A stretch of DNA of 64,000 nucleotides from Komagataeibacter saccharivorans (GTDB lineage Bacteria > Pseudomonadota > Alphaproteobacteria > Acetobacterales > Acetobacteraceae): the NCBI RefSeq assembly GCF_003207825.1, contig NZ_NKTY01000011.1:1-64000 (forward strand). The letters run 5' to 3'. Under the pieces are notes generated by a model. The model was given only the letters and a program-made list of their open reading frames with translations, was not told where the DNA came from and searched no databases. Of the stretch, positions 9,195-17,229 are shown piece after piece. Numbering within the stretch: position 1 is the first letter of the stretch; the number at the start of each line of letters is the position of its first letter. Made by a program: the position numbers and the translations under genes.

Positions 9195-10127
9195 TCAGAT
9201 AACGGCGGTAAGTAACGATTCATCCGCAAAATGCGCGGCAAGATTTTTTACAACCAGATTTCCCATGGCCAGCCGGGTTTCGACCGTAGCACTCGCACGA
9301 TGCGGCTGCAGCACGACGCGCGACGAATGGCGCAGTGCTTCGGGTACCTCCGGCTCATGCTCAAAGACATCCAGTCCCGCGCCACCCAGCGTGCCCGCAT
9401 CAAGGGCCTGCGCAAGGGCCTGTTCATCCACCACCGAACCACGGGCGACATTGATCAGGAAACCGTCCGGTCCCAGCGCGTCCAGCACCTCCCTGTTGAC
9501 CAGATGCCGTGACCCGGCTCCGCCGGATGCCGCGATAACCAGAATTTCGCTGCTGCGCGCCAGCGTTTTCAGGTCGGACATAAAAGCATAATCCTTCAGT
9601 TCCAGATCCCGCAGGTCGGTATAGGACACAGGCATTGCAAAAGACCGGGCACGGTGCGCAATCGCGCGCCCCACCTGCCCCATGCCAACAATACCCAGCT
9701 TTTTTCCTGTTACCTTACGGCCTAGTGGCGGGGCGGCTTTATGGCCCCATTCCCCATCGCGCACGTATCGATCACCGGCAGGCAGGCCGCGCAGCAGCGA
9801 TACGATCAGTCCGATCGCCATATCCGCGACATCATCGGTCAGGACACCGGGTGTTGTTGTGACATGGATATTGCGCTGTCTTGCTTCCTTCAGGTTCACG
9901 GCATCGGTGCCAATCCCGTTTATGGCAATGATTTCAAGGGCTGGCAGGCTGTCCATGACGGCTTGCGGCACGCCGGTCGCTCCGCCGGTAGCAATGCCGC
10001 GAATGCGGCCCGCGATGTCTTTCAACTGTGCGAGCGAAGTAAAGCGATGGACCGTATAGGCGGCATCAAGCTGCTTTTCGATTTCCGGCATCATGGGTTC
10101 GATCAGCAGGATTTCAGGTTTCGTCAT
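9195..10127 (-). CDS. D-isomer-specific 2-hydroxyacid dehydrogenase (GhrB/hydroxypyruvate reductase-like), copy A
   Basis: NAD(P)-dependent reductase of 2-keto acids, 310 aa. The Rossmann motif GMGQVGRAIA, the catalytic Arg in NVARGSVVD, Glu in DVFEHEP and His in LQPHRASAT are all present. It starts 14 bp after the hydratase gene and is the last gene of the minus-strand run. It is strongly similar along its full length to the protein at 36569-37510, including the opening KPEILLxEPMMPEIE and the segment AINGIGTDAVNL, so the two are paralogues. Likely substrates are small 2-oxo acids such as glyoxylate or hydroxypyruvate; the actual one is unknown. Confidence 0.9.
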   Translation of the reverse strand: MTKPEILLIEPMMPEIEKQLDAAYTVHRFTSLAQLKDIAGRIRGIATGGATGVPQAVMDSLPALEIIAINGIGTDAVNLKEARQRNIHVTTTPGVLTDDVADMAIGLIVSLLRGLPAGDRYVRDGEWGHKAAPPLGRKVTGKKLGIVGMGQVGRAIAHRARSFAMPVSYTDLRDLELKDYAFMSDLKTLARSSEILVIAASGGAGSRHLVNREVLDALGPDGFLINVARGSVVDEQALAQALDAGTLGGAGLDVFEHEPEVPEALRHSSRVVLQPHRASATVETRLAMGNLVVKNLAAHFADESLLTAVI

Positions 10128-10141
10128 CTCAGATTTCCTGT

Positions 10142-10903
10142 TCAGGCAAGATGGGCGCGTACGCTGCCAATGGCGGGAAAGCAGGCTGTAATGTCAGCGT
10201 CATGCTCGACAAAAATGGTTCCCGTTGTGGAGCCGGTCGTGACGATATCACCAGCGGCGATGCCGATTTTTCGCCGGGATGCGTGATTGGCCAGCCAGAC
10301 CAGCAGGCGCAGTGGATCACCAGCGGAATTGCCGCCCGTATGTTCAGCTACGATGCGGTTGTTGATGGTCAGCACAACCGGTTCCTGCACGGGCGTAAAC
10401 CGGCGCCAGTCCGCTACTCCTGGCCCCACAATCAGGGCGCCATGGCTCTGCTGGTCAGCGGTATGGAGCAGTTTATGCTGCGACCCCGGCTGTGCGAAAC
10501 GCGTATCCAGAATTTCGATCGCCGGATGGATCGTGCCAATGGCGTCAAGCACCTCGTCACGGGTCCATTCCCGTGTGCGCGGCGGCAGGCCATGGGCAAA
10601 GCGGTATGCGATTTCCGCTTCCACACCAAGATGACGGCAGAGTTCGGCAGGCACCGTCGCGCCATCGGTAAAAATGGTTGATGTATGGATGGGTGCGCAG
10701 AACGGTTCCGAAGCCGGGGTTTCTGATCCGACCTTCCAGCCCGCTATCGGTCCCAGATGGCGTGCGACTTCATCCTGTATGGTGTAGGCGTCTTCAATCG
10801 AAAGCGGGATCTGGCTGTCGGGCACATGTGCGGGCGGCGCGGTTTTTCCATTCCGCACCGACAGCAGCATGTGTGCGACATCAGACGAGATTACGGTCTG
10901 CAT
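10142..10903 (-). CDS. 2-keto-4-pentenoate hydratase/decarboxylase-like protein (MhpD/FAH family), copy A
   Basis: Member of the fumarylacetoacetase-like hydratase group, 253 aa. Metal-ligand glutamates appear as GVEAEIAYRF and PAIEILDTRF; GWKVG and GDIVTTGSTTGT are other family landmarks. I chose the ATG at 10903 because AGGAA sits 9 nt before it, and this gives the same length as the paralogue at 35781-36542; an ATG at 10912 is too close to the ribosome site. Paired with copy A of the dehydrogenase, downstream of an MFS carrier and an oxidoreductase. The reaction is probably addition or removal of water on a 2-oxo acid, but no aromatic meta-cleavage genes accompany it. Confidence 0.85.
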   Translation of the reverse strand: MQTVISSDVAHMLLSVRNGKTAPPAHVPDSQIPLSIEDAYTIQDEVARHLGPIAGWKVGSETPASEPFCAPIHTSTIFTDGATVPAELCRHLGVEAEIAYRFAHGLPPRTREWTRDEVLDAIGTIHPAIEILDTRFAQPGSQHKLLHTADQQSHGALIVGPGVADWRRFTPVQEPVVLTINNRIVAEHTGGNSAGDPLRLLVWLANHASRRKIGIAAGDIVTTGSTTGTIFVEHDADITACFPAIGSVRAHLA

Positions 10904-10935
10904 ATTCAGCATTTCCTGTAATGAAATAAAAATGA

Positions 10936-12336
10936 CTAGATAATGTCGTGTTGTTCAACGAGATCGCGGTTACGACATTCCGGAATGAAGAAAGTCGTCC
11001 CGATGGTGATAAGCGCAAGAAAAATGACATAGGCCGCAATGGGCAGCCATGACATCTGACCGGGATGCGCTGCGGACGGGGAAAAGGTTGCAACCCACCT
11101 TATGATGCATGAACCGACCAGCGGGGTCAGGCCACCGGCAATAACGGCCGAAACTTCGCGTGAAAGCGACACGGCCATGTAGCGATGCCGCGCGCCAAAC
11201 ATTTCTGGCAACATGGCGGCCTGCGTGCCGAACATGCCCCATGTGGTCACCCCCAGCGCGATGGACAGCGCGATAACTGCGGCAAAGGGGCGGCCCGTAC
11301 TGAAGGCATACCATACCGGCAACGCCGTTACGGCCTGCAGGATGGCACAGGTCCGGTACACCTTTATGCGTCCGAACCGGTCACTCAGCCTGCCTGCGAT
11401 GGGTACGGTAAATCCACCAATAACGGCAGCCGTTATCAGCGATGTGGTACCCCACAGTCCGGGCAGGCCCATCGTATTGACAAGATAGCTGATCGCCAGC
11501 ACCTGATAGATGGACGATCCGCCGTTTTCAGCCATTCTTACGCCAATCCCCGCAAGGATCGTGCGCCAGGAGCCGTGGATGAGGGTAGTAAGGGACTCAC
11601 GCTCTTCCACCACCTTGCGCTGGATCGTCTCGAAAGTGGGAGATTCCTTGAGCTTGAGCCGCATATAGAGTGCAACCACAAGAATGACGGCACTGACCAG
11701 AAATGGCAGGCGCCATATCCATGAATGCGTGATATCCGTCACCCCGAACAGGAGCGCACAATAGACCAGCGCCGCAATGATGGTGCCAATCTGGATACCG
11801 AGGAATGGCAGCGAGGCATAGAACCCGCGCTGGCCCAGAGGGGCGTATTCCGTCATCATGACGGCGGCCCCGGCCTGTTCAGCTCCGGCCCCAAGGCCCT
11901 GCAGCATCCGTGCCGTAACCAGCAGGACAGGCGCCCATATCCCTATCGTCTGATAGGTGGGGATCAGCCCGATGCCCGTACTGGCAAGCCCCATAAGGGT
12001 TACGGTCATCAGCAGGACCTTCTTGCGGCCGATATGATCGCCCAGCCTGCCGAAAATGATGCCCCCAACGGGACGCACGGCAAAGCCCACGAAATAGGTG
12101 GCAAAACTGGCGATGAGGCTGGTAACGGGTGTTGCCGACGGAAAGAACAGCGGCCCGAAAATCAGCGCGGAAGCAAGGCTGTAGAGGGCAAAATCATAAT
12201 ATTCCAGCGCACTGCCCAGCGAGCAGGTCCACGCCGCGCGCCGCAGTTCACTTACGGTCAGGGTGACCCGGGCCGTGCCCGCCCCGGCCATTATCCGGCC
12301 ATCGGCACCGATGGCCCCGAAAGCTGCGTGTCTCAT
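10936..12336 (-). CDS. MFS transporter, metabolite:H+ symporter (MHS) type
   Basis: Twelve-segment inner-membrane carrier, 466 aa. ALEYYDFALY in the first helix, FAVRPVGGIIFGRLGDHIGRKK between helices 2 and 3, and the central-loop repeat GRLSDRFGRIK are MHS signatures (relatives: ShiA, ProP, KgtP). Its ATG overlaps the TGA of the upstream oxidoreductase by 4 bases, and it lies 32 bp before the hydratase, so all four genes form one operon. It probably imports the organic acid or sugar acid that the downstream enzymes process (inference). Confidence 0.9.
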   Translation of the reverse strand: MRHAAFGAIGADGRIMAGAGTARVTLTVSELRRAAWTCSLGSALEYYDFALYSLASALIFGPLFFPSATPVTSLIASFATYFVGFAVRPVGGIIFGRLGDHIGRKKVLLMTVTLMGLASTGIGLIPTYQTIGIWAPVLLVTARMLQGLGAGAEQAGAAVMMTEYAPLGQRGFYASLPFLGIQIGTIIAALVYCALLFGVTDITHSWIWRLPFLVSAVILVVALYMRLKLKESPTFETIQRKVVEERESLTTLIHGSWRTILAGIGVRMAENGGSSIYQVLAISYLVNTMGLPGLWGTTSLITAAVIGGFTVPIAGRLSDRFGRIKVYRTCAILQAVTALPVWYAFSTGRPFAAVIALSIALGVTTWGMFGTQAAMLPEMFGARHRYMAVSLSREVSAVIAGGLTPLVGSCIIRWVATFSPSAAHPGQMSWLPIAAYVIFLALITIGTTFFIPECRNRDLVEQHDII

Positions 12337-13340
12337 GGGATTTCCACTTCGATCTGACGGCCGGTACGGGCCGATTCACGAATGGCCAGCGCTATGGCCA
12401 GGGCAGCAAGACCGTCTTCGCCAGTAGCGGCGGGTTGTCCCGTGCCGCGCACCGCATTGCTGAAGGCGGCGAGCGCGTAGTGGTAAAGATTATGGTGCTC
12501 AACCGGTATTTCTTTCTCGCCATCGGCGTTGCGCATGAACAGTCGGCCCGCGGCCCGCTGGCTCATGCAGTCCCGCCCGACAAGTACGCCATCGCTGCCG
12601 TAGAATTCCACGCCCCCTTCGGAAAACGGGACGGTATAGGCCCCGTGGATCTGGACCAGCACATCGCCGGGGAAGCGCATGATGACCATGATGCCGTCCT
12701 CCACCCCGTCATGGGCAAGGCGTCCGCTCTGGGTCATCGCCATGACATGCGTGGGATTGCTTCCGATCAGGAAACGCAGCGTATCAATGTCATGGATGGT
12801 GCTGTCGAGTATCAGCCCGCCCCCATCGGGGTCGTTAACCCGCCAGCCATGCAGGGCCTGAGGCAGGAAATTGGCATGAAACACCCGTACGGCATTAAGC
12901 CTGCCGATGGTTCCTTCCGCCAGAATCCGCCGCAGTTTCTGGTGCATGGCGTTGCAGCGCAGGTGATGGTTTACTCCCAGTACCACGCGCGCGTCCCGGC
13001 AGGCGGCGATCATCCTGCGGGCATCCGCGACCGTCAGCGCAACCGGTTTTTCGCACAGCACATTCTTACCGGCACGGGCTGCCGCCAGTGTCTGCTCGCA
13101 GTGGAACTGGTTGGCCGTACTGATGTAGACAGCATCCACCCTGTCATCCGTCAGAATGGCGTTTATATCCGTGGTATGGGCCGGAGTACCGTTTTCAGCC
13201 GCAAACTTCGCACCGCGTTCATCGCTTGAACTCAGTACGTTGAGGATGCTGCTGTTAGCCTGTACCTGAATGGCATCGATAATCCACTGTCTGGCTACAT
13301 TACTTGCACCAATCAGGGCCCAGCCAATATGTTTGCTCAT
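12333..13340 (-). CDS. Gfo/Idh/MocA-family oxidoreductase
   Basis: NAD(P)-dependent sugar, polyol or sugar-acid dehydrogenase, 335 aa. The Rossmann start reads WALIGASNVARQWI; the family motif NVLCEKPVALT supplies the catalytic Lys, and the second domain has GGGLILDSTIHDIDTLRFL. I placed the start at ATG 13340 because the fold begins immediately after; in-frame starts at 13376 and 13382 (GTG) add 12-14 residues and lie near a GGAGGG sequence, so the start is uncertain. First gene of the operon with the MHS carrier, hydratase and dehydrogenase. Confidence 0.88.
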   Translation of the reverse strand: MSKHIGWALIGASNVARQWIIDAIQVQANSSILNVLSSSDERGAKFAAENGTPAHTTDINAILTDDRVDAVYISTANQFHCEQTLAAARAGKNVLCEKPVALTVADARRMIAACRDARVVLGVNHHLRCNAMHQKLRRILAEGTIGRLNAVRVFHANFLPQALHGWRVNDPDGGGLILDSTIHDIDTLRFLIGSNPTHVMAMTQSGRLAHDGVEDGIMVIMRFPGDVLVQIHGAYTVPFSEGGVEFYGSDGVLVGRDCMSQRAAGRLFMRNADGEKEIPVEHHNLYHYALAAFSNAVRGTGQPAATGEDGLAALAIALAIRESARTGRQIEVEIP

Positions 13341-13596
13341 TGAATAGTCAGGGACAATTGATGACCCTCCCCACATGGGCACGCTTTCCCCATCGGGGGC
13401 GTGTCTTTGGTGTCAGTTGCACAAAGCAACTGAACGTTGAATTTTTATTTATTATTTATTTGTTCATGTCCGACGAGTGATGACGGCTTACTGAAAACGT
13501 CACCCTGACCGACCGGTTTTCTTCCACTGAAAACAAAATCGTGAAGAAATATTGCAGGACTGTCTCCTGCGGTCCGTGTTGTCGGTGCCCCTGCTG

Positions 13597-14532
13597 CTAT
13601 GAAGCCGACAGCCCTGCGGAAAGGGTGAGCGTGCCCCCTTTTGCCAGTACACCGGCAACAAGGGCCGTCTGTCCGGTATTCCAGGTCATGTCGAGCATAC
13701 CCGGAAGAGTGCCCCCATTCCTGTCGGATGCCAGCATGTCCATTGTATAGTCGGCCAGACGGCTGTACTCCCCGGCCGTGTATTTTACAGTACCGAACCC
13801 GCCCGGACGATCATTTGGATAGAGCATGAACAGCGGGTCATTCTCATACATGGCTACGGGCGCGTAGTCGGGTTCGTACCAGTCTACCACGGCATCGTAG
13901 CGATGATCGCGACCGGACTGCATTGGCACTGTCGTCTTATTGATCGTGACGACCAGCACCGTGTTTATGCGGCTATGGCTACTTCCCATATCCAATGCCG
14001 TGTCCAGCGTGACCTTCAGCGGTACAGGCCCGGTATCACACCGTATCTGGTCGCCTGTCAGAATGGCGGTCGCGCCGCAATCCCCAAGCCGCTCCGCCAG
14101 CGCCTGTGCATCCAGATGCGTGGGTAGCACGACATGCACTGCGCCGATACGCATGCAGGCCAGTACCGCCACTATACTTTCCGCAATCAGAGGCAGGTGG
14201 ATTGCAACCCTGTCGCCGCGTTGCACGCCCTGATCCTGCAACGTGTTGGCCAGGCGACAGACCCGTTCATGCAGTTCCCGATATGACATCCGTCCGTTCG
14301 GCGTGTTACCTGCGCCGCGCCAGATTACCGCACTCCTGTCCGCATGGTCCCCCAGATGGTAATCCACGCATGAAGCGCAGATGTTCTGTATACGCTGGCC
14401 GCGCTTCGATACCGGGATAATGTGGGAAGGGGCAACGTATCCTGCCTGCCGGGGAATGTATTGCCGCGAATGAAGGGCGGACAGAATGGAAACGCTGTCA
14501 AAGGTTCTACGCATCATGGGCCTGTTTCCCAT
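13597..14532 (-). CDS. Truncated, motif-degraded acetyl-CoA synthetase-like protein
   Basis: 311 aa matching only the N-terminal half of AMP-forming acetyl-CoA synthetase (about 650 aa). MSYRELHERVCRLANTL, GDRVAIHLPLIAESIVAVLACMR (read in parts) and RIGAVHVVLP are clear. Where the ATP-binding loop TSGSTGKPKG belongs, the protein reads LYPNDRPGGFGTVK, so the glycine/serine/threonine loop is lost. It stops soon after the segment equivalent to DVGWVTGHSY (here DMTWNTGQTA). Without the second half and loop it should be unable to adenylate acetate. The frame is open throughout, so it may be a retained non-enzymatic protein rather than a fresh pseudogene. Start uncertain: ATG 14517 or 14514 are alternatives. 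Confidence 0.7.
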   Translation of the reverse strand: MGNRPMMRRTFDSVSILSALHSRQYIPRQAGYVAPSHIIPVSKRGQRIQNICASCVDYHLGDHADRSAVIWRGAGNTPNGRMSYRELHERVCRLANTLQDQGVQRGDRVAIHLPLIAESIVAVLACMRIGAVHVVLPTHLDAQALAERLGDCGATAILTGDQIRCDTGPVPLKVTLDTALDMGSSHSRINTVLVVTINKTTVPMQSGRDHRYDAVVDWYEPDYAPVAMYENDPLFMLYPNDRPGGFGTVKYTAGEYSRLADYTMDMLASDRNGGTLPGMLDMTWNTGQTALVAGVLAKGGTLTLSAGLSAS

Positions 14533-15250
14533 CGTTCAGCCGCTCCGGTCTTTATGACTTGCGGTGCAGCAGTATATGAAAGAGGTGAATCCGGGCGTTT
14601 TACGCGGTAAAAAACGGTGAGGATAATACCCTCACCCGGCCGAAAACGTGCCTGATATTTAGTCCGCCCCGTATGGGATGCCCTTGCCCTGAAATCACCA
14701 TGCGTGTTGGCCGGGATGCGGCGAAGTGGTGGCGTGGCGGTGCATGCGCCTGATTGTGGCATTTCATTTGTGCTGCTCTTGTTTGTTTTTGTTGCTACGG
14801 ACTGTGGCAAATCCGGCTGACGGACGGAAGATGCTTTGCCGTTTAAAGTGGTGAAAGCAAAAACAGTAATTGCAAAGATTGCAAATATGTATAATCACGG
14901 AACCGTGTATATAACATCAACGAAATTTTGTTGGAATTATACAGAACAGATCAGAACATATATTATATAACTTCCCGGCGTTACGTGGACCCTTATCAAT
15001 TGCCTATAAAGCATATTTGAGGAAAATCCTGTCAGTTCCATATTGCACAACTATGTATTTAAATATATTAATTTCTATAATTAAATTAAAAATACAAATA
15101 GAAACAGTATTCAGGAAGATGTACCGGTCTGCCTGTTACATATCCGCCATTCATACATCTTGCAGTTGACTTTTTCTGAAGCATGCAAATATGACCGCAA
15201 TCCATCGTTATCCATTATAGTATGAGTCTGATCGCGTGGGTTATAAGAAG
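14533..15250. other. AT-rich intergenic region, no gene seen
   Basis: About 700 bp. The first 300 bp have ordinary composition, then from about 14840 the sequence becomes strongly AT-rich with long A/T runs, unlike the flanking genes. Open frames here read as unpatterned peptides and I do not support any as genes. It marks the left edge of the mobile region. Confidence 0.6.
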
Positions 15251-15359
15251 CTGTTTGAAAAACTGTCTGGAAACATCCAGAAATCATAAAGAAGTTTTTG
15301 GTGAAGCTTTTTTCAAAAATCTTCGTAAGGCGACACCCAAAAAAGTTTCCTATTTTTAT
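15251..15359. repeat. Dispersed hairpin repeat, copy 1
   Basis: Shares an ordered series of words with 19390-19509 in the same orientation: CTGTTTG, CTGTCTGGAAA, CCAGAAA, ATAA, GAAG, GCACCC/ACACCC AAAAA and TTTCC. Its right half is an imperfect hairpin: AAGTTTTTGGTGAAGCTTTTTT opposite AAAAATCTTC...ACCCAAAAAAGTTT (15293-15347). Lies 28 bp outside the left end of the IS pair. Probably a non-coding mobile or regulatory repeat family. Confidence 0.6.
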
Positions 15360-15387
15360 CAAATACTTATTTTCAAAAAATCTCTAA

Positions 15388-16225
15388 GAGCCTGATTCGA
15401 AAGTTTTTCAGCACTGACAATGCCTTGCGGTTCTGCGGGTCAGCATGCGGATTGAGGCGATCAAAGTCCACGCTGTTGACGAGGCTATGGACTGTTCCCA
15501 GTCTTTGGCGAGCCGCCTGCAGCGACCGAGCCAGGCGAATGTTTGTTCGACCACCCGGCGGCGAGGCAGGATTTCAAGGCCCCTGGCTGTGTCTGATCGC
15601 CTGATGATTTCGACCGTCCATTTTCCCATGCTGGCGAGCGCGGATCGCAGTTTATTACCGGCATAGCCGCCATCGGCGAAGATGTGGCGAAGCCATGGAA
15701 AGTGTTTGCGTATTGCCGCCAGGACATCGACAGCCCCGTCACGATCCTGAATGTCAGCGGCATGAACAAGGAGGAAGATCAGGAAGCCGCAGGTATCCGT
15801 CAGAATATGGCGCTTGCGACCTTTGACCTTCTTTCCAGCGTCATAACCGGAAATTCCCCCACTTTCCGTGGTTTTCACCGACTGGCTATCAATCACGCCC
15901 GCGCTCGGGGAGGTCTCACGCCCTTCGATCTCCCGCAGGTTTATGACCAGTACCGTGTTCATCGCTTCGAACAGTCCGGCATCACGCCATGCATAAAAGT
16001 AGCGCCTGACGGTCGAGACCGGTGGAAAGCATTTCGGCAGCAGACGCCACGCACACCCTCCCGAGGCAATATAGAGTATCGCGTTTACAACCTCGCGCAT
16101 ATCCGCCGTGCGAGGCCGTCCGCCCCGTTTCGCCGGGGGCACGAACGGCATAATCAAAGCCCACTCGGCATCCGTCATATCCGATGGATATCGCAATCCC
16201 TCCCGGCTATGTTCGTGTCAGGCAA
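15388..16225 (-). mobile_element. IS5-family insertion sequence, near-complete
   Basis: About 838 bp containing one intact transposase. The left terminus is GAGCCTGATTCGAAA. A weaker match is found at the other side: read inward from 16225, TTGCCTGACACGAAC agrees with the left end at 10 of 15 bases. No TAA follows it, so the right end is diverged or has been rearranged. Confidence 0.6.
15408..16196 (-). CDS. IS5-family transposase (IS1031/IS427-like), intact
   Basis: Full-length DDE transposase, 262 aa. It opens MRYPSDMTDAEWALIMPF, with the catalytic residues visible as Asp in GVIDSQSVKTT, Asp in FADGGYAGNK and Glu in RRVVEQTFAWLGR. A GYDAGKKVKGRKRHI stretch follows the first Asp, as usual in this group. 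Encoded in a single frame without the internal stop seen in the copy at 17723-18365. If expressed it could act on both its own ends and the related right end at 18374. Confidence 0.92.
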   Translation of the reverse strand: MRYPSDMTDAEWALIMPFVPPAKRGGRPRTADMREVVNAILYIASGGCAWRLLPKCFPPVSTVRRYFYAWRDAGLFEAMNTVLVINLREIEGRETSPSAGVIDSQSVKTTESGGISGYDAGKKVKGRKRHILTDTCGFLIFLLVHAADIQDRDGAVDVLAAIRKHFPWLRHIFADGGYAGNKLRSALASMGKWTVEIIRRSDTARGLEILPRRRVVEQTFAWLGRCRRLAKDWEQSIASSTAWTLIASIRMLTRRTARHCQC

Positions 16226-16240
16226 TACCAGTCCATGTCA

Positions 16241-16269
16241 CCCGTCAGAATGATTTCTGACGGGTTTTT
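16241..16269 (+). terminator. Rho-independent terminator
   Basis: CCCGTCAGAA (16241-16250) pairs with TTCTGACGGG (16255-16264) around TGAT, followed by TTTTT. It points rightward and stands between the IS and the effector gene, so it would shield the effector gene from rightward read-through out of the IS. Confidence 0.75.
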
Positions 16270-16324
16270 GTCGTTTGATGATTCATCAACAGATTTCCTC
16301 AAAAAACCAATCATGGAGGAAAAT

Positions 16325-16693
16325 ATGCCGTGGGATGTCAATAGGGCAATCCAGCACCTTCGGACACATGTTCTACCAGAAAGTAAAGCAAAATGTGCAA
16401 CTTATACTCGCGAAGCCATCGGCGCTGGTGGTATTCGTCTTATGAATACGAGATCTGCGAAGGATTATGGCTCACCTCTCAAAGCATCAGGTTTTCGTGA
16501 GGTTCCATCAACGGGACCATTTCGGGGCGGAGATGTCGCCATTATCCAACCTGTCACAGGACATCCAGCTGGATATATGTGTATGTTTGATGGTAGTATT
16601 TGGATATCAGATTTTAAACAACTGCGCGGATTGTATCCTGGGCCAGCGTATCGCAATGAAAAGCCAAGTTATAAAATTTATAGACATCCATAA
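16325..16693 (+). CDS. Probable NlpC/P60-CHAP peptidoglycan amidase, candidate T6SS-type effector (BPSL0067-like)
   Basis: Small cysteine amidase-like protein, 122 aa, without signal peptide. Cys24 opens a helix (KAKCATYTREAI), His80 sits in PVTGHPAGYMCMF and Asp96 in WISDFKQ, a Cys-His-acid arrangement of the papain-like peptidoglycan amidases. GGDVAIIQP before the His and the ending PGPAYRNEKPSYKIYR resemble the BPSL0067/Tae-type amidases as I remember them. GGAGGA at 16315-16320 selects ATG 16325. The next gene, overlapping its end, encodes a small exported protein, the usual order for an effector with a periplasmic immunity partner. Composition is more AT-rich than the chromosome around it, and IS copies flank it. 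No secretion-system genes are in the window. Confidence 0.6.
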   Translation: MPWDVNRAIQHLRTHVLPESKAKCATYTREAIGAGGIRLMNTRSAKDYGSPLKASGFREVPSTGPFRGGDVAIIQPVTGHPAGYMCMFDGSIWISDFKQLRGLYPGPAYRNEKPSYKIYRHP

Positions 16694-17192
16694 TCAATTG
16701 AAAATGTTGAGTGTTAGCATTTTTGTTTTTTTTCCGTTCTGGGCATATGCCCAGAACGGAAAACCAGAACAAAAAGTTCTGGAATTTTATCAAAAATATA
16801 TGACTGCATGTGCTCAACCGTCTATGGATGAACCAAACCGTGAATTGGATGGTTTGTTCTGTAACATGGATATAAAAAATTATGTTACAAGCCAGCTATA
16901 TAAAAAAATAATTCATGCTTATAAAACTGGAGTTTACGGTGATTTGGCTGGAGATAGGGATTATTTCACACATACGCAGGATTCTAGCGTAGAATGGACT
17001 TCCGGTATGAAAGCCACAAAGATTAAAGAAAACAGCAACAATGCAGTTGTTCGATTGTTTATGAGCTTTCCGTCTGGGGCTGGTGATCCGCTTGCAGTGT
17101 GTGTCAGGCTACACCGTGAAAGTAGTGTTTGGAAGATTTACCAAGTAGACTCGTCTCTGTATACTGACCTACCTGATTGTAAGGATAAATGA
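16656..17192 (+). CDS. Exported DUF3828-like protein, candidate immunity partner
   Basis: 178 aa with a signal peptide: a lysine-bearing start, then a hydrophobic run ending PFWAYAQ. The mature part begins KVLEFYQKYMTAC and contains DRDYFTHTQDSSVEW, then CVRLHRESSVWKIYQV near the end, a layout like the DUF3828 family that often sits beside secreted amidases. Four cysteines could form disulfides in the periplasm. The start at 16656 overlaps the amidase gene by 38 bp; ATG 16704 is an alternative but leaves a signal peptide without positive charge. AT-rich, unlike neighbouring chromosomal genes. Role as inhibitor of the preceding amidase is inferred from gene order and export. Confidence 0.55.
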   Translation: MKSQVIKFIDIHNQLKMLSVSIFVFFPFWAYAQNGKPEQKVLEFYQKYMTACAQPSMDEPNRELDGLFCNMDIKNYVTSQLYKKIIHAYKTGVYGDLAGDRDYFTHTQDSSVEWTSGMKATKIKENSNNAVVRLFMSFPSGAGDPLAVCVRLHRESSVWKIYQVDSSLYTDLPDCKDK

Positions 17193-17229
17193 GTAATTTA
17201 TTGATAGTATATATTATTTTTTTGTATAA

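Noticed and set aside
12435-13229. 264-codon plus-strand frame
   Set aside because: Antisense to the Gfo/Idh/MocA gene and without recognisable motifs.
14514-14810. 98-codon frame upstream of the acetyl-CoA synthetase-like gene
   Set aside because: Pro/Thr/Arg-rich with no pattern; ends within the next gene's start region.
15111-15362. 83-codon minus-strand frame
   Set aside because: Its protein-like part (KSFTKNFFMISGCFQTVFQ) is translated from the hairpin repeat, and a similar peptide comes from the second copy at 19383-19580, so similarity reflects DNA repeat identity, not a protein family.
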